A stretch of 64,000 nt of DNA. Source: Roseibium sp. HPY-6. GTDB lineage: Bacteria; Pseudomonadota; Alphaproteobacteria; Rhizobiales; Stappiaceae. The stretch is taken from NCBI RefSeq assembly GCF_040530035.1, contig NZ_JBEWCD010000001.1, positions 620,001 through 684,000 of the forward strand, in the 5' to 3' direction. Shown here one piece after another: positions 19,546-29,217 of the stretch; within the stretch, counting starts at the first letter, position 1; every line of letters begins with the position of its first letter. A program made the position numbers and the translations under genes. The notes under the pieces were generated by a model. It was not told the DNA's origin, did not search any database, and was given only the letters and a program-made list of their open reading frames with translations.

Positions 19546-19959
19546 ATGAATTCAGCAAAAGCTCTACTCTGTCACATTTCATTCGCTATTCTTTTTCTGC
19601 TCCTGACAAGTCAGGCTAACGCCACACACAACATGTTCTGTAGCGGCATTGATTCCGATGCAGACGTTACGATCCTGTTTGGAGCCGGTCCGGTCCTGGC
19701 GCCTCTGGAAGCCGACATCTATTTTGATGGGAAAGCCATTTCCACCCGGGGGCGCGAAAATGCCGAAGACGCTACGATCGTTCAGTTTTCAGCAGATGAT
19801 GAACACCTTCGCATGCAACTGATAAACGACCAGGCCGACACGCTGCTTGCGACGGTGAGAGTGTTGCGGCACTTCAACGATGTTGAAGAGCCCGTCCAAA
19901 TCGGTCTGCTGCAGTTCGGCGCTTCAACACCGGTCGGCATCACCTGCGAGGGGCCGTAG
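19546..19959 (+). CDS. Hypothetical exported protein
   Basis: 137 residues with a signal peptide (hydrophobic SFAILFLLLTSQANA, cleavage about residue 26). Two cysteines (MFCSGID, ITCEGP) at either end of the mature part could form a disulphide. It resembles no family I can name. GAGGCCGAA precedes the ATG. It is a single gene between the exporter and the large protease. Confidence 0.6.
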   Translation: MNSAKALLCHISFAILFLLLTSQANATHNMFCSGIDSDADVTILFGAGPVLAPLEADIYFDGKAISTRGRENAEDATIVQFSADDEHLRMQLINDQADTLLATVRVLRHFNDVEEPVQIGLLQFGASTPVGITCEGP

Positions 19960-20038
19960 CGGCCCCTTGCCGGAAGGAGGCACTCGGGTGCGGCTTTATG
20001 AATGCGCCCCGGTGCTGATCTGATCAGGTGAAAGGCGC

Positions 20039-23000
20039 TTAGACGAGCAGCGTCATGTCATCCAGGATCACGCCATGGTTGGATCGCACGACGACTTCAT
20101 CAACTTCGTTGAATTTCGAATCCGTCAAAGCCAGCTTTTTCTCCCGGTTTGCACGAACACCGAAGTCTTCACTGCCGACAAGCTCGCCATCCAGATAGCC
20201 TTCGACCGTCAGCGTGACCTTGCCGCGGCCCAATGCGGTAAAGACGGCTTCTTCAAAGTCGAAACTTTCACCATCTGCGCGGGAAAACGAGAGGCTGTCG
20301 CCGTAACTCCGGCCGGCAAGTTCACCTTCCGAAACACCACGATTGCGGCCGGTCACGTACGTGTCGGCAAAGACAAATTCGTCTTCTTCATCGAACCAGT
20401 CGCAAAGCGACCCTTCTTCGAAGCCGATATGCGTTTCAACCGGCGCGGTGCCTTCGCCATCAATCGTGATGGTGACCTCTGCGGTATCGACTCCGCCATT
20501 GCCATCCGAAACCTCGTAGACAAAGGCATCTGTCGCGCTGTCGCCGTCATAAAGACCGTTAAATGCCCCGTTCGGGTCGTAGGTAAACGTCCCGTCGCTC
20601 GCGAACGTGACAATCGCGCCGGAAGCCAGGACGGCTACACCTCCGCTCTGCCCCGCAAGTGAAAGGAGCGAGACGCCCTCTCCGTCCGGATCCCGGTCAT
20701 TGCTCAGGAGATTCCCGCCAACAGTTGCGTCTTCGCTGGTCGCATAGGCATCGTCGGCGGCGTTCGGGTCTTCGTTTCCGCCGGCAGATCCTGACTGATA
20801 CGTCACAAGGGCAAGGTCATCCACGTAGAACGGCTTGTCCCGCCGGCTGCTGACAACAATTTCGTCGACACCGTCGAAACGATCGTCAAGTTCAAGCTCA
20901 AACGCGTCTTTGGAATTGATACGTACCTTCATCGATCCGACCAGAACGCCGTCGTCAAAGGCTTCAAGCTTGATGCGCGCACGGCGCGTTTCCGACTGAA
21001 GCAGCAGGCTGTCCAGATCGAAATCCTCGCCACCGGCACTGATCGTAAAGCCGGACGTTGCCCCGGAAAGGCTTCCGGCCAATTGACCGCTCGTCGTGAC
21101 GTCGACACCCGTAAGCGATATCCCCATCTCACCGGTGTAAGCGCCCGGCGCAAGGCCTTCGAAATCGATCACAACCGGCTTCTCCACAACCGGTTCGGGA
21201 CCGGGCAGCGGATCGGCAACAGGATCACTTATGCCATCGATGGTCAGAGTAACGGTCGCGGTATCAAAACCGCCTTTGCCGTCTGAAACCTGATAGGTGA
21301 AACTGTCATTTCCTGTCTCACCGGACTCAAGCGCCTCAAACGCACCGTTCTGGTCGTACAAGAACGTGCCGTCCGCATTCACCGTCAGCAGTGCACCGGA
21401 CTCCAGCACGATCTGCGACCCCACCGAGGCGGCGGAGCCGTTCACCGAGGCGACCGTCAAACCGTCGCCATCAGCATCCGTATCGTTGGCGAGCAGGTTC
21501 TGACCTGTCAGCAACCCGTCTTCATCGACAGTGTAGCTGTCGTCTGCAGAGACTGGCGCTGTGTTGTCGTGCGAGCCCTCAATGGTGATCGTGACCGTTG
21601 CCGGTTCGGAATTCCCCTCACCGTCTGTGGCGACGTAGGTGAACGTCTCTTCCGCGCTCTCTTCGTCGCCGAGATAGTCGAAGGCACCGTTCTGATCGTA
21701 TGAGAATGTACCGTCCGCGTTGACCGTCAGCAACGCGCCGGACTCCAGCACGATCTGCGACCCCACCGAGGCGGCAGAGCCGTTCACCGAGGCAACCGTC
21801 AAACCGTCGCCATCAGCATCCGTATCGTTGGCGAGCAGGTTCTGACCTGTCAGCATCCCGTCTTCATCGACAGTGTAGCTTTCGTCTGCAGAGACTGGCG
21901 CTGTGTTGTCGTGCGAGCCCTCAATGGTGATCGTGACCGTTGCCGGTTCGGAATTCCCCTCACCGTCTGTGGCGACGTAGGTGAACGTCTCTTCCGCGCT
22001 CTCTTCGTCGCCGAGATAGTCGTAGGCACCGTTCTGATCGTAAGAGAACGTGCCGTCCGCGTTGACCGTCAGCAACGCGCCGGACTCCAGCACGATCTGC
22101 GACCCGACCGAGGCGGCCGAACCGTTCACCGAGGCAACCGTCAATCCATCGCCGTCGGCATCCGTGTCGTTCGCCAGTATGTTCTGACCGGTCAGCAAGC
22201 CGTCTTCATCGACGAAATAACTATCGTTTTCCGCCTCGGGATCGGCGTTCGGCGTCGCCGTAAGTGAATCAACAATTTCCTGATAGCTGACTGTCTGGTC
22301 GGAGAACCCGAGCGCTTCAACAGTGAACTCGACGAGGTCCACGGCGACATTGATGACTTGCAGGAACGAACCGCTGATGGCGAAGCTGTAGTCGGCGAAA
22401 TTGCCCTCAAAGAGGACCGAATCCGTCCCGGCTCCGCCCAGATAGGTATCGGACCCTTCACTGTTGTGGAATGTATCGTTGCCGCCATTTCCGGTCAGGA
22501 TGTTGTTTGCACTATTACCGTAGAACGTTTCGGAGCCCGATCCCCCGATCGCGTTTTCGATGATCGTTCCCTCGGCAATCGTCAGGTTGCCGGTTCTGCC
22601 GCCGATGCTGGACGCGGAGGGTCCTGAGGACTGACTGTCGCTTGGAGCCAGATTGATCACCGAATTGTTGCCGTAGCCGGACAGGTCCAGCGTGTCGATA
22701 CCGCCGCTATCCACGATTGTGGACGCCGTCTTGTTGGCATAGCTCGACCATTGTGCCCAGATATCGCTGACATCTGATGTGACCGTCGTGTTGAAGCCCC
22801 AGGTCGTATTCTCGGTGAAAGCGTTCGAAACACCATAGCCCTGTGAGCCGTAAATCGCGTCCAGCGCCATCCAGTCGACGGACATGGGTGTTTGCAGCAG
22901 AGCCCCAGACGCATCGACATTCGTATTCTCGCTCTGACTGAAGTAGGACATCATCGATGCCTGCCAGCTGTCATTTGCAAAATCGTTGCTGACGCCGAAC

Positions 23001-24154
23001 GTTGCCGAACCGTTGTAGTTGCCCTGGTGACCCAGGCCGAGGGCGTGACCGATTTCGTGGAAGATCGTTTGCAGCGTATAGTCGTTGTAGGTCGACGTAC
23101 CACCTGACCAGGAACTGGCAACATTCACATAGCTGGCTGCAATCGTGCCGTTGCTGTAGTAGCTGTAATTGGCCCAGGCACCCGAAGAGTTGTCGCTGAA
23201 AAAGAAGTCGACTTCCGACGTGTTCGTTGACGTCGTTTCCTCAAAGTCGATCCCCAGCGTCGCCTCAAACAGCTTGAACGCTTCGCGGACAAGCACCTTG
23301 CGCTCCTCGGAGATGCCGTTGCTGTCGGACGAATAGCCGGAAACATTATAATAGAGGACGCCGTTGTTTGCGTCTGTTCCGGAACTGCCGAGGTTATGGG
23401 AAAGCGTTCCTTCTGAATTGGAAACATTGAGGCCCTTGTCCGCCCAGTATCCACTGGTGAGATATTCTGCCATGTCCCCAAGCGTAGCGGCAGCCCCACT
23501 TGTTCCTGACGAACTGGTTCCAGCCTCGGCCTCCATTTTCAGGGTGACGCTGTCTTCCTCCCGAGCCCCGCATCCAGGACACGGACAGGCCTGATCGTGC
23601 AGAACAACACCGTCTTCGCCGACAACCGGGGCGAAGGCTTCGAAAGTCGGGGCCGCGCTGCCTTCCGAGCTTTCCGCCGGTACCGTTTTTTCATCCTGAG
23701 GTACCGGCTCTCGCAGATCCACCGGTTCTATAGAAACCGGAGCCGGCGCATCGGCAACGGTCACTCCGGCCTCGGCGTTGTCACCACTGCTGCTTTCAAA
23801 GAGCGAATCCAGAAGTGCCTTTATCGGGCTGACGCCATCCGCTTCACTCTGCAGCTCACCGGCTTCGGTTTCTTCGATACCGTTTTCGCGAGCGCCGTTA
23901 CCGGCTTCGAAACTAATGTCTTCATCGGACAGCAGAGGTTTCCATGAAGGCGTTGCTCCCAAAAACTGCGTCCAACGCGCACCAAGAGAACCACCACCAG
24001 AAACATCGGGCCCATCTGGGTCACCGGCTGACAAGCCTTGTGAGAGCTCGGATTGCCACTGGCCTGATTTGAATTTGGCTGCAAACGGTGATGCGAATGC
24101 CGCTTTTTTGATGGTCGGACCGTTTTTCAATCCAAAGGAAAATGCCGGATGCAT
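20039..24154 (-). CDS. Large secreted M10 (serralysin-like) metalloprotease with VCBS/cadherin-like repeats
   Basis: 1371 residues without signal peptide. Residues 1-230 are acidic and variable, with a CPCPGC cluster. The zinc-binding HEIGHALGLGH lies at about 365-375, followed by a Met-turn (SMMSYF). Next come RTX-like GGSGSETFYG, GGNDTF and GGAGTDSVLF nonapeptides (about 530-590). Three nearly identical 114-residue VCBS-like repeats (DED-G-LTGQN-LANDTDADGDG) occupy about 635-985. A fourth divergent repeat and two related beta-rich modules (IDFEGLAP..., IGFEEGSLCDW...) end the protein. The architecture implies calcium-dependent export by a type I system, not encoded nearby. TTG 24166 is in frame, but ATG 24154 has GAGAGG before it. 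Confidence 0.85.
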   Translation of the reverse strand: MHPAFSFGLKNGPTIKKAAFASPFAAKFKSGQWQSELSQGLSAGDPDGPDVSGGGSLGARWTQFLGATPSWKPLLSDEDISFEAGNGARENGIEETEAGELQSEADGVSPIKALLDSLFESSSGDNAEAGVTVADAPAPVSIEPVDLREPVPQDEKTVPAESSEGSAAPTFEAFAPVVGEDGVVLHDQACPCPGCGAREEDSVTLKMEAEAGTSSSGTSGAAATLGDMAEYLTSGYWADKGLNVSNSEGTLSHNLGSSGTDANNGVLYYNVSGYSSDSNGISEERKVLVREAFKLFEATLGIDFEETTSTNTSEVDFFFSDNSSGAWANYSYYSNGTIAASYVNVASSWSGGTSTYNDYTLQTIFHEIGHALGLGHQGNYNGSATFGVSNDFANDSWQASMMSYFSQSENTNVDASGALLQTPMSVDWMALDAIYGSQGYGVSNAFTENTTWGFNTTVTSDVSDIWAQWSSYANKTASTIVDSGGIDTLDLSGYGNNSVINLAPSDSQSSGPSASSIGGRTGNLTIAEGTIIENAIGGSGSETFYGNSANNILTGNGGNDTFHNSEGSDTYLGGAGTDSVLFEGNFADYSFAISGSFLQVINVAVDLVEFTVEALGFSDQTVSYQEIVDSLTATPNADPEAENDSYFVDEDGLLTGQNILANDTDADGDGLTVASVNGSAASVGSQIVLESGALLTVNADGTFSYDQNGAYDYLGDEESAEETFTYVATDGEGNSEPATVTITIEGSHDNTAPVSADESYTVDEDGMLTGQNLLANDTDADGDGLTVASVNGSAASVGSQIVLESGALLTVNADGTFSYDQNGAFDYLGDEESAEETFTYVATDGEGNSEPATVTITIEGSHDNTAPVSADDSYTVDEDGLLTGQNLLANDTDADGDGLTVASVNGSAASVGSQIVLESGALLTVNADGTFLYDQNGAFEALESGETGNDSFTYQVSDGKGGFDTATVTLTIDGISDPVADPLPGPEPVVEKPVVIDFEGLAPGAYTGEMGISLTGVDVTTSGQLAGSLSGATSGFTISAGGEDFDLDSLLLQSETRRARIKLEAFDDGVLVGSMKVRINSKDAFELELDDRFDGVDEIVVSSRRDKPFYVDDLALVTYQSGSAGGNEDPNAADDAYATSEDATVGGNLLSNDRDPDGEGVSLLSLAGQSGGVAVLASGAIVTFASDGTFTYDPNGAFNGLYDGDSATDAFVYEVSDGNGGVDTAEVTITIDGEGTAPVETHIGFEEGSLCDWFDEEDEFVFADTYVTGRNRGVSEGELAGRSYGDSLSFSRADGESFDFEEAVFTALGRGKVTLTVEGYLDGELVGSEDFGVRANREKKLALTDSKFNEVDEVVVRSNHGVILDDMTLLV
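21200..22250. repeat. Three near-identical 342-bp coding repeats
   Basis: DNA units encoding the VCBS-like modules recur with 342-bp period (CGCCGAGATAGTCG at about 21669 and 22011, third unit from about 21300). They differ by only a few bases per unit, so the copy number could change by slipped recombination. Confidence 0.85.
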
Positions 24155-24721
24155 GGAACCTCTCAAAACAGGTGTCTCCCGATGCGCTCAACACGGAAAC
24201 GTGGCGGACTCCGGCTACTCTGAGTCACCCATTCAAAATACTCCACCAATCAAAGGTATATAAAGGCCAGAACTGCAAAGTATAATTTTTTAAAATTTGA
24301 ATCTAATCTATCTATTTTACAAAATTATCATAATTAACTAAAAGTAAAATTTGGATATCAATCTAGACGCGACACTTCAAAGCCTTTGAAACAAGTGCAT
24401 TTTCAAACCAAAGCACCAGTAAATTTACCGATGAATAAGGCTAGATATCCAGGTTCGCAGACGCAGCCTAGTTGAAACGTCTGCCGGAACCGCACGGAAA
24501 AAAGTGAGAAAATCGTTCGATTTTCATCTCTTGGATGCGTGATCTGGACAGGATTACGGCTTCCGTGCAGTGGCTTAAGCAAAAAGCAAACCCGAAAAGC
24601 TTCGTATTGCCTGGGTGGATTTTATTGCATACAAGCGCACACAATTGTTTTCCGGTACAACTCGTCCCGTGAGATGACCTACACCTGTTCCCGCAGCTAA
24701 TTTCGTGAGGTAAACCCGTCC
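24155..24721. other. Intergenic region between protease and icd
   Basis: No gene is supported. About 24250-24370 is strikingly AT-rich (TATATAAAGG, long runs of A/T) and probably holds the protease promoter or a protein-bound upstream region. GAAAATCG-TT-CGATTTTC (24505-24522) is a perfect 8-bp palindrome. The rest holds the dimeric-icd promoter and leader, with TTCGTGAGGTAAA before its ATG. Confidence 0.5.
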
Positions 24722-25939
24722 ATGGCAAAGATCAAAGTCGAAAATCCGGTCGTCGAACTCGATGGCGATGAGATGACGCGCATCATCTGGGCCTTCATCA
24801 AGGACAAGCTGATCCATCCCTACCTCGATATTGACCTTCTTTATTACGATCTGTCGATCGAAAAGCGGGACGAGACGGATGACCAGATCACGGTCGACGC
24901 AGCCAATGCGATCAAAGAGCACGGCGTCGGCATCAAATGCGCCACCATCACACCCGATGAAGCTCGCGTTGAGGAATTCGGTCTGAAGCGCATGTACCGG
25001 TCCCCGAACGGTACGATCCGCAACATTCTGGGTGGCGTCATCTTCCGCGAGCCAATCATCATGCAGAACGTCCCCCGCCTGGTACCTGGCTGGACACAGC
25101 CGATTATCGTGGGCCGGCACGCCTTCGGTGATCAGTACCGGGCAACAGATTTCACATTTCCAGGCAAGGGTAAGCTGACGATCAAGTTTGTCGGCGAAGA
25201 CGGAACCGAAATTGAACGGGACGTTTTTGACGCGCCCTCCTCCGGCGTTGCGATGGCGATGTACAATCTGGACGATTCCATTCGCGACTTCGCGCACGCC
25301 TCAATGAACTACGCGCTTCAACGAAAGGTCCCCTGTTACCTTTCCACGAAGAATACGATCCTCAAGGCTTATGACGGACGCTTCAAGGACATCTTTCAGG
25401 AGGTCTACGATGCGGAGTTCAAGGACAAGTTTGCTGATGCAGGCATATGGTACGAGCACCGTTTGATCGACGATATGGTCGCCTCCGCACTCAAATGGTC
25501 CGGCGGCTACGTCTGGGCGTGCAAGAACTATGACGGTGACGTGCAATCCGATACGGTCGCCCAAGGGTTCGGGTCACTCGGCCTGATGACGTCCGTGCTG
25601 ATGACCCCGGACGGCAGGACTGTGGAAGCTGAAGCCGCCCACGGAACGGTCACACGGCACTACCGGCAGCACCAGAACGGCGAAAGCACATCGACCAACT
25701 CCATTGCCTCCATCTACGCCTGGACGCGCGGACTGGCGCACCGGGCGAAACTGGATGGCAACGACAAGCTCGCACGGTTCGCAAAGACCTTGGAGAGCGT
25801 CTGCGTCAGTACGGTGGAGTCCGGCTACATGACGAAGGATCTCGCGCTTCTGGTCGGTCCCGATCAGGGCTGGCTCACGACGACCGGTTTTCTCGACAAA
25901 ATTGATGAAAACCTGGCGAAGGCGATGGCGGATCTGTAA
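24722..25939 (+). CDS. icd: Dimeric NADP-dependent isocitrate dehydrogenase
   Basis: 405 residues of the eukaryote-like homodimeric IDH subfamily found in Alphaproteobacteria. Diagnostic segments are [20 protein letters not shown], the substrate-binding [12 protein letters not shown], the metal/substrate region [20 protein letters not shown] with YDGDVQSD, and [14 protein letters not shown]. It catalyses the same reaction as the 738-residue monomeric enzyme at 8.8 kb but is not homologous in layout. Its position near alaS and recA fits the usual Rhizobiales neighbourhood, so this is probably the ancestral copy. A GC hairpin (about 25949-25972) after the stop may terminate it. Confidence 0.95.
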   Translation: MAKIKVENPVVELDGDEMTRIIWAFIKDKLIHPYLDIDLLYYDLSIEKRDETDDQITVDAANAIKEHGVGIKCATITPDEARVEEFGLKRMYRSPNGTIRNILGGVIFREPIIMQNVPRLVPGWTQPIIVGRHAFGDQYRATDFTFPGKGKLTIKFVGEDGTEIERDVFDAPSSGVAMAMYNLDDSIRDFAHASMNYALQRKVPCYLSTKNTILKAYDGRFKDIFQEVYDAEFKDKFADAGIWYEHRLIDDMVASALKWSGGYVWACKNYDGDVQSDTVAQGFGSLGLMTSVLMTPDGRTVEAEAAHGTVTRHYRQHQNGESTSTNSIASIYAWTRGLAHRAKLDGNDKLARFAKTLESVCVSTVESGYMTKDLALLVGPDQGWLTTTGFLDKIDENLAKAMADL

Positions 25940-25990
25940 CAAAATATGCGTCCCGTCGTTGCGCACGGGGCGCCCGCAGGCTGTGCCTTT

Positions 25991-26344
25991 TTAGAAAAAG
26001 GTTGGCCCGGGCGGCACGATCACGTCCGCCACATAGGGTTTGATCTCATCCGGCACTTGCGTCGCGTGGGCGGCAACGCCAGCGGCTTCTGCCCCCACTT
26101 CCAGGCCAAAAACGTCAATGAACGTTTGACGGGAGCCTTCGATGGAAAGTGTCGTTCCGTCATTTCCGGCGATACGAAATCCAAGCGCTTCCAGCGCCTT
26201 GGCAGCCGCAGCAACTGTATCTTCCGGGACCCTGTATTTGTCGAGCACACTGGCGGTGACGGATTCCTGAACATCCAGGATGGAAGTTCCGTCCGCTCGT
26301 TTCAGTACGACCTGGGCACCATAGGTCACGTTGTCGTCCGTCAT
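25991..26344 (-). CDS. Stand-alone protease-propeptide-like protein
   Basis: 117 residues, no signal peptide. Residues 48-84 (AKALEALGFRIAG..., TLSIEGSRQTFIDVFGLEV) align by eye with residues 48-85 of the neighbouring subtilase (KKALSRAGFHVFE..., TISIGGTAKLFKDFFGAKL). The protein therefore appears to be a free copy of that enzyme's prodomain. Propeptides fold and inhibit their proteases, so a dedicated chaperone or inhibitor is a reasonable inference. It lies 84 bp downstream of the protease in the same direction, separated by a hairpin. The C-terminus (IVPPGPTFF) also resembles the region after the prodomain in the protease (VVARPPTYF). Confidence 0.6.
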   Translation of the reverse strand: MTDDNVTYGAQVVLKRADGTSILDVQESVTASVLDKYRVPEDTVAAAAKALEALGFRIAGNDGTTLSIEGSRQTFIDVFGLEVGAEAAGVAAHATQVPDEIKPYVADVIVPPGPTFF

Positions 26345-26377
26345 TGGTCTCTGCCTTCAAGACGATCTACAGGGAGC

Positions 26378-26403
26378 GGGCATGCGCGCGAACGCCCATG
26401 CCC
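26378..26403 (-). other. Intercistronic hairpin
   Basis: GGGCATG / CATGCCC (26378-26384, 26397-26403) with three further internal pairs lies between the subtilase and the propeptide-like gene. No T-tract follows, so it is more likely an mRNA stability or attenuation element than a full terminator. Confidence 0.45.
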
Positions 26404-26428
26404 TCATTCATTCAAACTTCTCCAAGTT

Positions 26429-27976
26429 TTACCGCGAACGCAAGGTATCAATCATGTCATCGATGAATTCCTTGGAGAATTCCGGCATGGAACCGGACGA
26501 CACCATCGCCAGCTGCTTCTCCCGGGTCGCATTGAAGAATGTCGCAGCGACATCGCCCATCGTGTTGATGTAAGCCCACTTTGCATCCGCAAGCCCGGCA
26601 CCTGTGGCAAGGTCGGGTCCGCTTGTGGCCGTGTGCCCCATCTGCGTTGTGCCTTTCTTGACGTCGCGGGCGCTCTTTACCAGCTTGTCCTTGACCTGCG
26701 CCGGCGTCAGTGCCCCATCCTTTTCCAGGATCAGTGCGCAAATGCCAGCGATCTGCGGGCAGGCTGCAGACGTGCCTGAGAACAGCCCCCACCCGTCTGT
26801 GTTCGAGCCGGTCGAGGGTGCGATGGCGTCCAGCGACGCGCCCGACTGAACCGGCAACATGATACTGGGCGCTTTGGTGCCGCCGATGTTCACTCCCTTG
26901 CCGGTCAGGCCGCAAAGATCAGGAACCTGCCGTCCCGGATACCAGGTCGAATTGAAGCTGGAAGCGTAGCTGGAGGCTTCAAGATCATTTTCGTCCGGCA
27001 GATTGACGTGAACGCCGCCGACGGAAATCACGTCCGGATGGCTGCCCGGAAAACCAAAGTGACCGTTCCCGGCCGAGAAGCACACAACAACACCTTGTGA
27101 AACGGCGTTGGCAACAGCTGCTTCAAGTGGTTTCAGCCAATTGGGGATCGTCGTTCCGGGCTGGTCGACGCTGTAACCCCAACTGTTGGTCAGAATGTGC
27201 GGTTTCGGATTGGCATTCAGCGACGCGTTGATTGCCCCAACCGTATCATTGCCCATCTTCGTCATGCGCAACTTGCAGTCGGGCGCGCAAGCGAAAACGT
27301 TCGCGCTTTCCCCGGTTCCGTGCCCATTGGCATCGTCCGCCGGATCGGATGCACCCGGCGCCAGTATTGTGGACAGGAGCCTGTAACCGCGTGAACTGAA
27401 GAACGGATGCCGGTAGTGCCCGGTGTCGAGCATTCCAACGACGATGTTCTTGCCGGTAACACCAAGCCGGTGCACCCTTGCAGCCCGCAAGACCACCGCA
27501 ACACCGTCAGGAACCATCATGTAGGGATAGGCATCCTTATGCACTGGCGCGAGTGGCGGGATCGGATGCGTCGCGAAATAGGTTGGCGGCCGTGCAACCA
27601 CAGCGCCTTCGATCAAGGAACTGAATTCATCTGGTGCATTCATCAAAGCCGCTTCCGGCTCTTCGCTTGTCGCCATGAATTCAACGGTCGTCGCCGGCCG
27701 GATCTCTGCCTTTTGCTTGGTCAGTTTTGCTCCGAAGAAGTCCTTGAACAGCTTTGCCGTCCCGCCGATCGAAATGGTGGTTTCGTTCGAGGCATCCTCG
27801 AAGACGTGAAATCCGGCCCGGCTAAGCGCTTTTTTCGCATCTCTCGTATCAGAAGGATCGGAATTGAATTGTTTTACATTATCACTAGTGATCGCTTCCT
27901 CTGCGTCAAATAAAGAAGTCGGGCCGAGTGAGCGAGGCGAGACCGTCGCGATTACCTCATATTCTCCACTACTCAT
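26429..27976 (-). CDS. Subtilisin-like serine protease (S8)
   Basis: 515 residues. An N-terminal prodomain-like region (about 45-135) precedes the catalytic domain with Asp184 (GMLDTGHYRHP), His219 (NGHGT), oxyanion Asn304 (SAGNGH) and Ser403 (FSGTSAACPQIAG). All catalytic residues are present. A C-terminal helical extension follows residue about 480. There is no obvious signal peptide, so it acts inside the cell or leaves by another route. The frame is longer (from 28000), but ATG 27976 has GGGAG at the right distance. It is followed by the propeptide-like gene. Confidence 0.88.
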   Translation of the reverse strand: MSSGEYEVIATVSPRSLGPTSLFDAEEAITSDNVKQFNSDPSDTRDAKKALSRAGFHVFEDASNETTISIGGTAKLFKDFFGAKLTKQKAEIRPATTVEFMATSEEPEAALMNAPDEFSSLIEGAVVARPPTYFATHPIPPLAPVHKDAYPYMMVPDGVAVVLRAARVHRLGVTGKNIVVGMLDTGHYRHPFFSSRGYRLLSTILAPGASDPADDANGHGTGESANVFACAPDCKLRMTKMGNDTVGAINASLNANPKPHILTNSWGYSVDQPGTTIPNWLKPLEAAVANAVSQGVVVCFSAGNGHFGFPGSHPDVISVGGVHVNLPDENDLEASSYASSFNSTWYPGRQVPDLCGLTGKGVNIGGTKAPSIMLPVQSGASLDAIAPSTGSNTDGWGLFSGTSAACPQIAGICALILEKDGALTPAQVKDKLVKSARDVKKGTTQMGHTATSGPDLATGAGLADAKWAYINTMGDVAATFFNATREKQLAMVSSGSMPEFSKEFIDDMIDTLRSR

Positions 27977-28575
27977 GATTAATCTCCCTAGAAAAGTCAT
28001 TTTTCCATGAAAAATACATCCAGCCTTAAATTTGGCCGGGGGTACAATTATTAACGGTATCAGAGAGCTCTAGAATCAATAATGAATAAAAGTATTAATC
28101 GGAAATAATTTTCTCCGATCAACCCTTCTATTATTCATTTTTATGAAGAAATATACACCTTCAATACACGGAATAATTTATATTTTACATCGAATTTATT
28201 CAGACAGAAAAAAAGAATTGTATTTCTGCGATAGTAACTCCTTAAAACCATACAACCTTTGAAAATACGCCGATTTGTCCCCTTTGAGACTCCAGTTTTG
28301 ACTGACCGCAGCACTCAAAAAACGCGCCCGAAGGATCATAGTTAAAATTGTCAATGAACCTTTGGTCGCCGCACTAACGCTGAAAGACCTCGGCAGTGTT
28401 GATTTGCGCCGCCTCAATGCAAAAAACCGACGGTTTGAATGACGGGGTGCCGGAATTGCGATTGTCGTGGTCAGGGTCACAGCATGCAGCACAGATCTCA
28501 ATTACGATGGAAACGGAAAACACGGCCCTCAACGCGACTGCGGGATCAAGATCGAGAACGCGAGAAAGGATCACG
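27977..28575. other. AT-rich intergenic region
   Basis: 600 bp without a credible gene. About 28000-28210 is much more AT-rich than the surroundings (for example TATTCATTTTTATGAAG) and is the likely promoter region of the subtilase. The open frame from 28396 into the GST gene has no Shine-Dalgarno and no family character. Confidence 0.5.
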
Positions 28576-29214
28576 ATGATCGAAGTTTACGGCGCAGACT
28601 ATTCGGTTTACGTCCGATCTGTCCGGATTGCGCTTGAAGAAAAAGGGCTCTCATACCGTCTTGTGCCGGTCGATATATTTGCTCCCGGCGGTCCGTCTGA
28701 CGATTATCTGGAGATGCAGCCCTTCGGCAAGATACCGGTTCTGAAATCAGATGATTTCACACTCTATGAGACCGATGCCATCTTGCGCTTTCTGGACGAA
28801 ACCTGCCCCGCGCCTGCCCTGCAGCCGGCAGATCCGCGCAAACGCGCAAGAATGAACCAGATCCTGTCCATCTTGAACGCCTATGCCTACAGGACGCTTG
28901 TCTGGGAGGTTTTCGTCGAGCGTGTGGTCAAGCCAAGCGACGGGACTGCCGCGGACGAAGTGAGGATCCTGTCTGCGCTTGGCCCTGCGCGAAAGATCGT
29001 GAGCGAGCTGGAACACCTGTCGGAGGCGAGCCCCTTTCTTTTGGGATCGCAGCCAAGTCTTGCCGACTGTCATGCGGCTCCGATGTTTCACCTGTTTCAA
29101 AAAGCAGAAGAAGGTCAGATGATCCTGAAAGGAGCACCCAAACTCAGCGCCTGGCTTGAACAGTTCACACAGCGCGACAGCTTCCGGAACACCGAGCCCA
29201 AGTCGCCGGAATAA
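28576..29214 (+). CDS. Glutathione S-transferase
   Basis: 212 residues. The thioredoxin-like N-domain has YGADYSVYVRSVRIALEEKG (potential glutathione-activating Ser/Tyr around residues 6-10), the cis-proline FGKIPVL and YETDAILRFLDE. The C-domain is helical with PSLADCHAAPMF near residue 170. ATG 28576 follows AAAGGA. It probably conjugates or reduces electrophiles in the cytoplasm. The substrate is unknown. Convergent with the racemase, three bases apart. Confidence 0.9.
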   Translation: MIEVYGADYSVYVRSVRIALEEKGLSYRLVPVDIFAPGGPSDDYLEMQPFGKIPVLKSDDFTLYETDAILRFLDETCPAPALQPADPRKRARMNQILSILNAYAYRTLVWEVFVERVVKPSDGTAADEVRILSALGPARKIVSELEHLSEASPFLLGSQPSLADCHAAPMFHLFQKAEEGQMILKGAPKLSAWLEQFTQRDSFRNTEPKSPE

Positions 29215-29217
29215 AGG

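Noticed and set aside
24470..24720. Possible small RNA upstream of dimeric icd (short palindrome 24505-24522)
   Set aside because: Only one 8-bp hairpin and no terminator-like T-run, so there is no support for an independent transcript.
28396..28575. N-terminal extension of the GST
   Set aside because: A normal GST starts at 28576 with a good ribosome site. The extension is low in family character.
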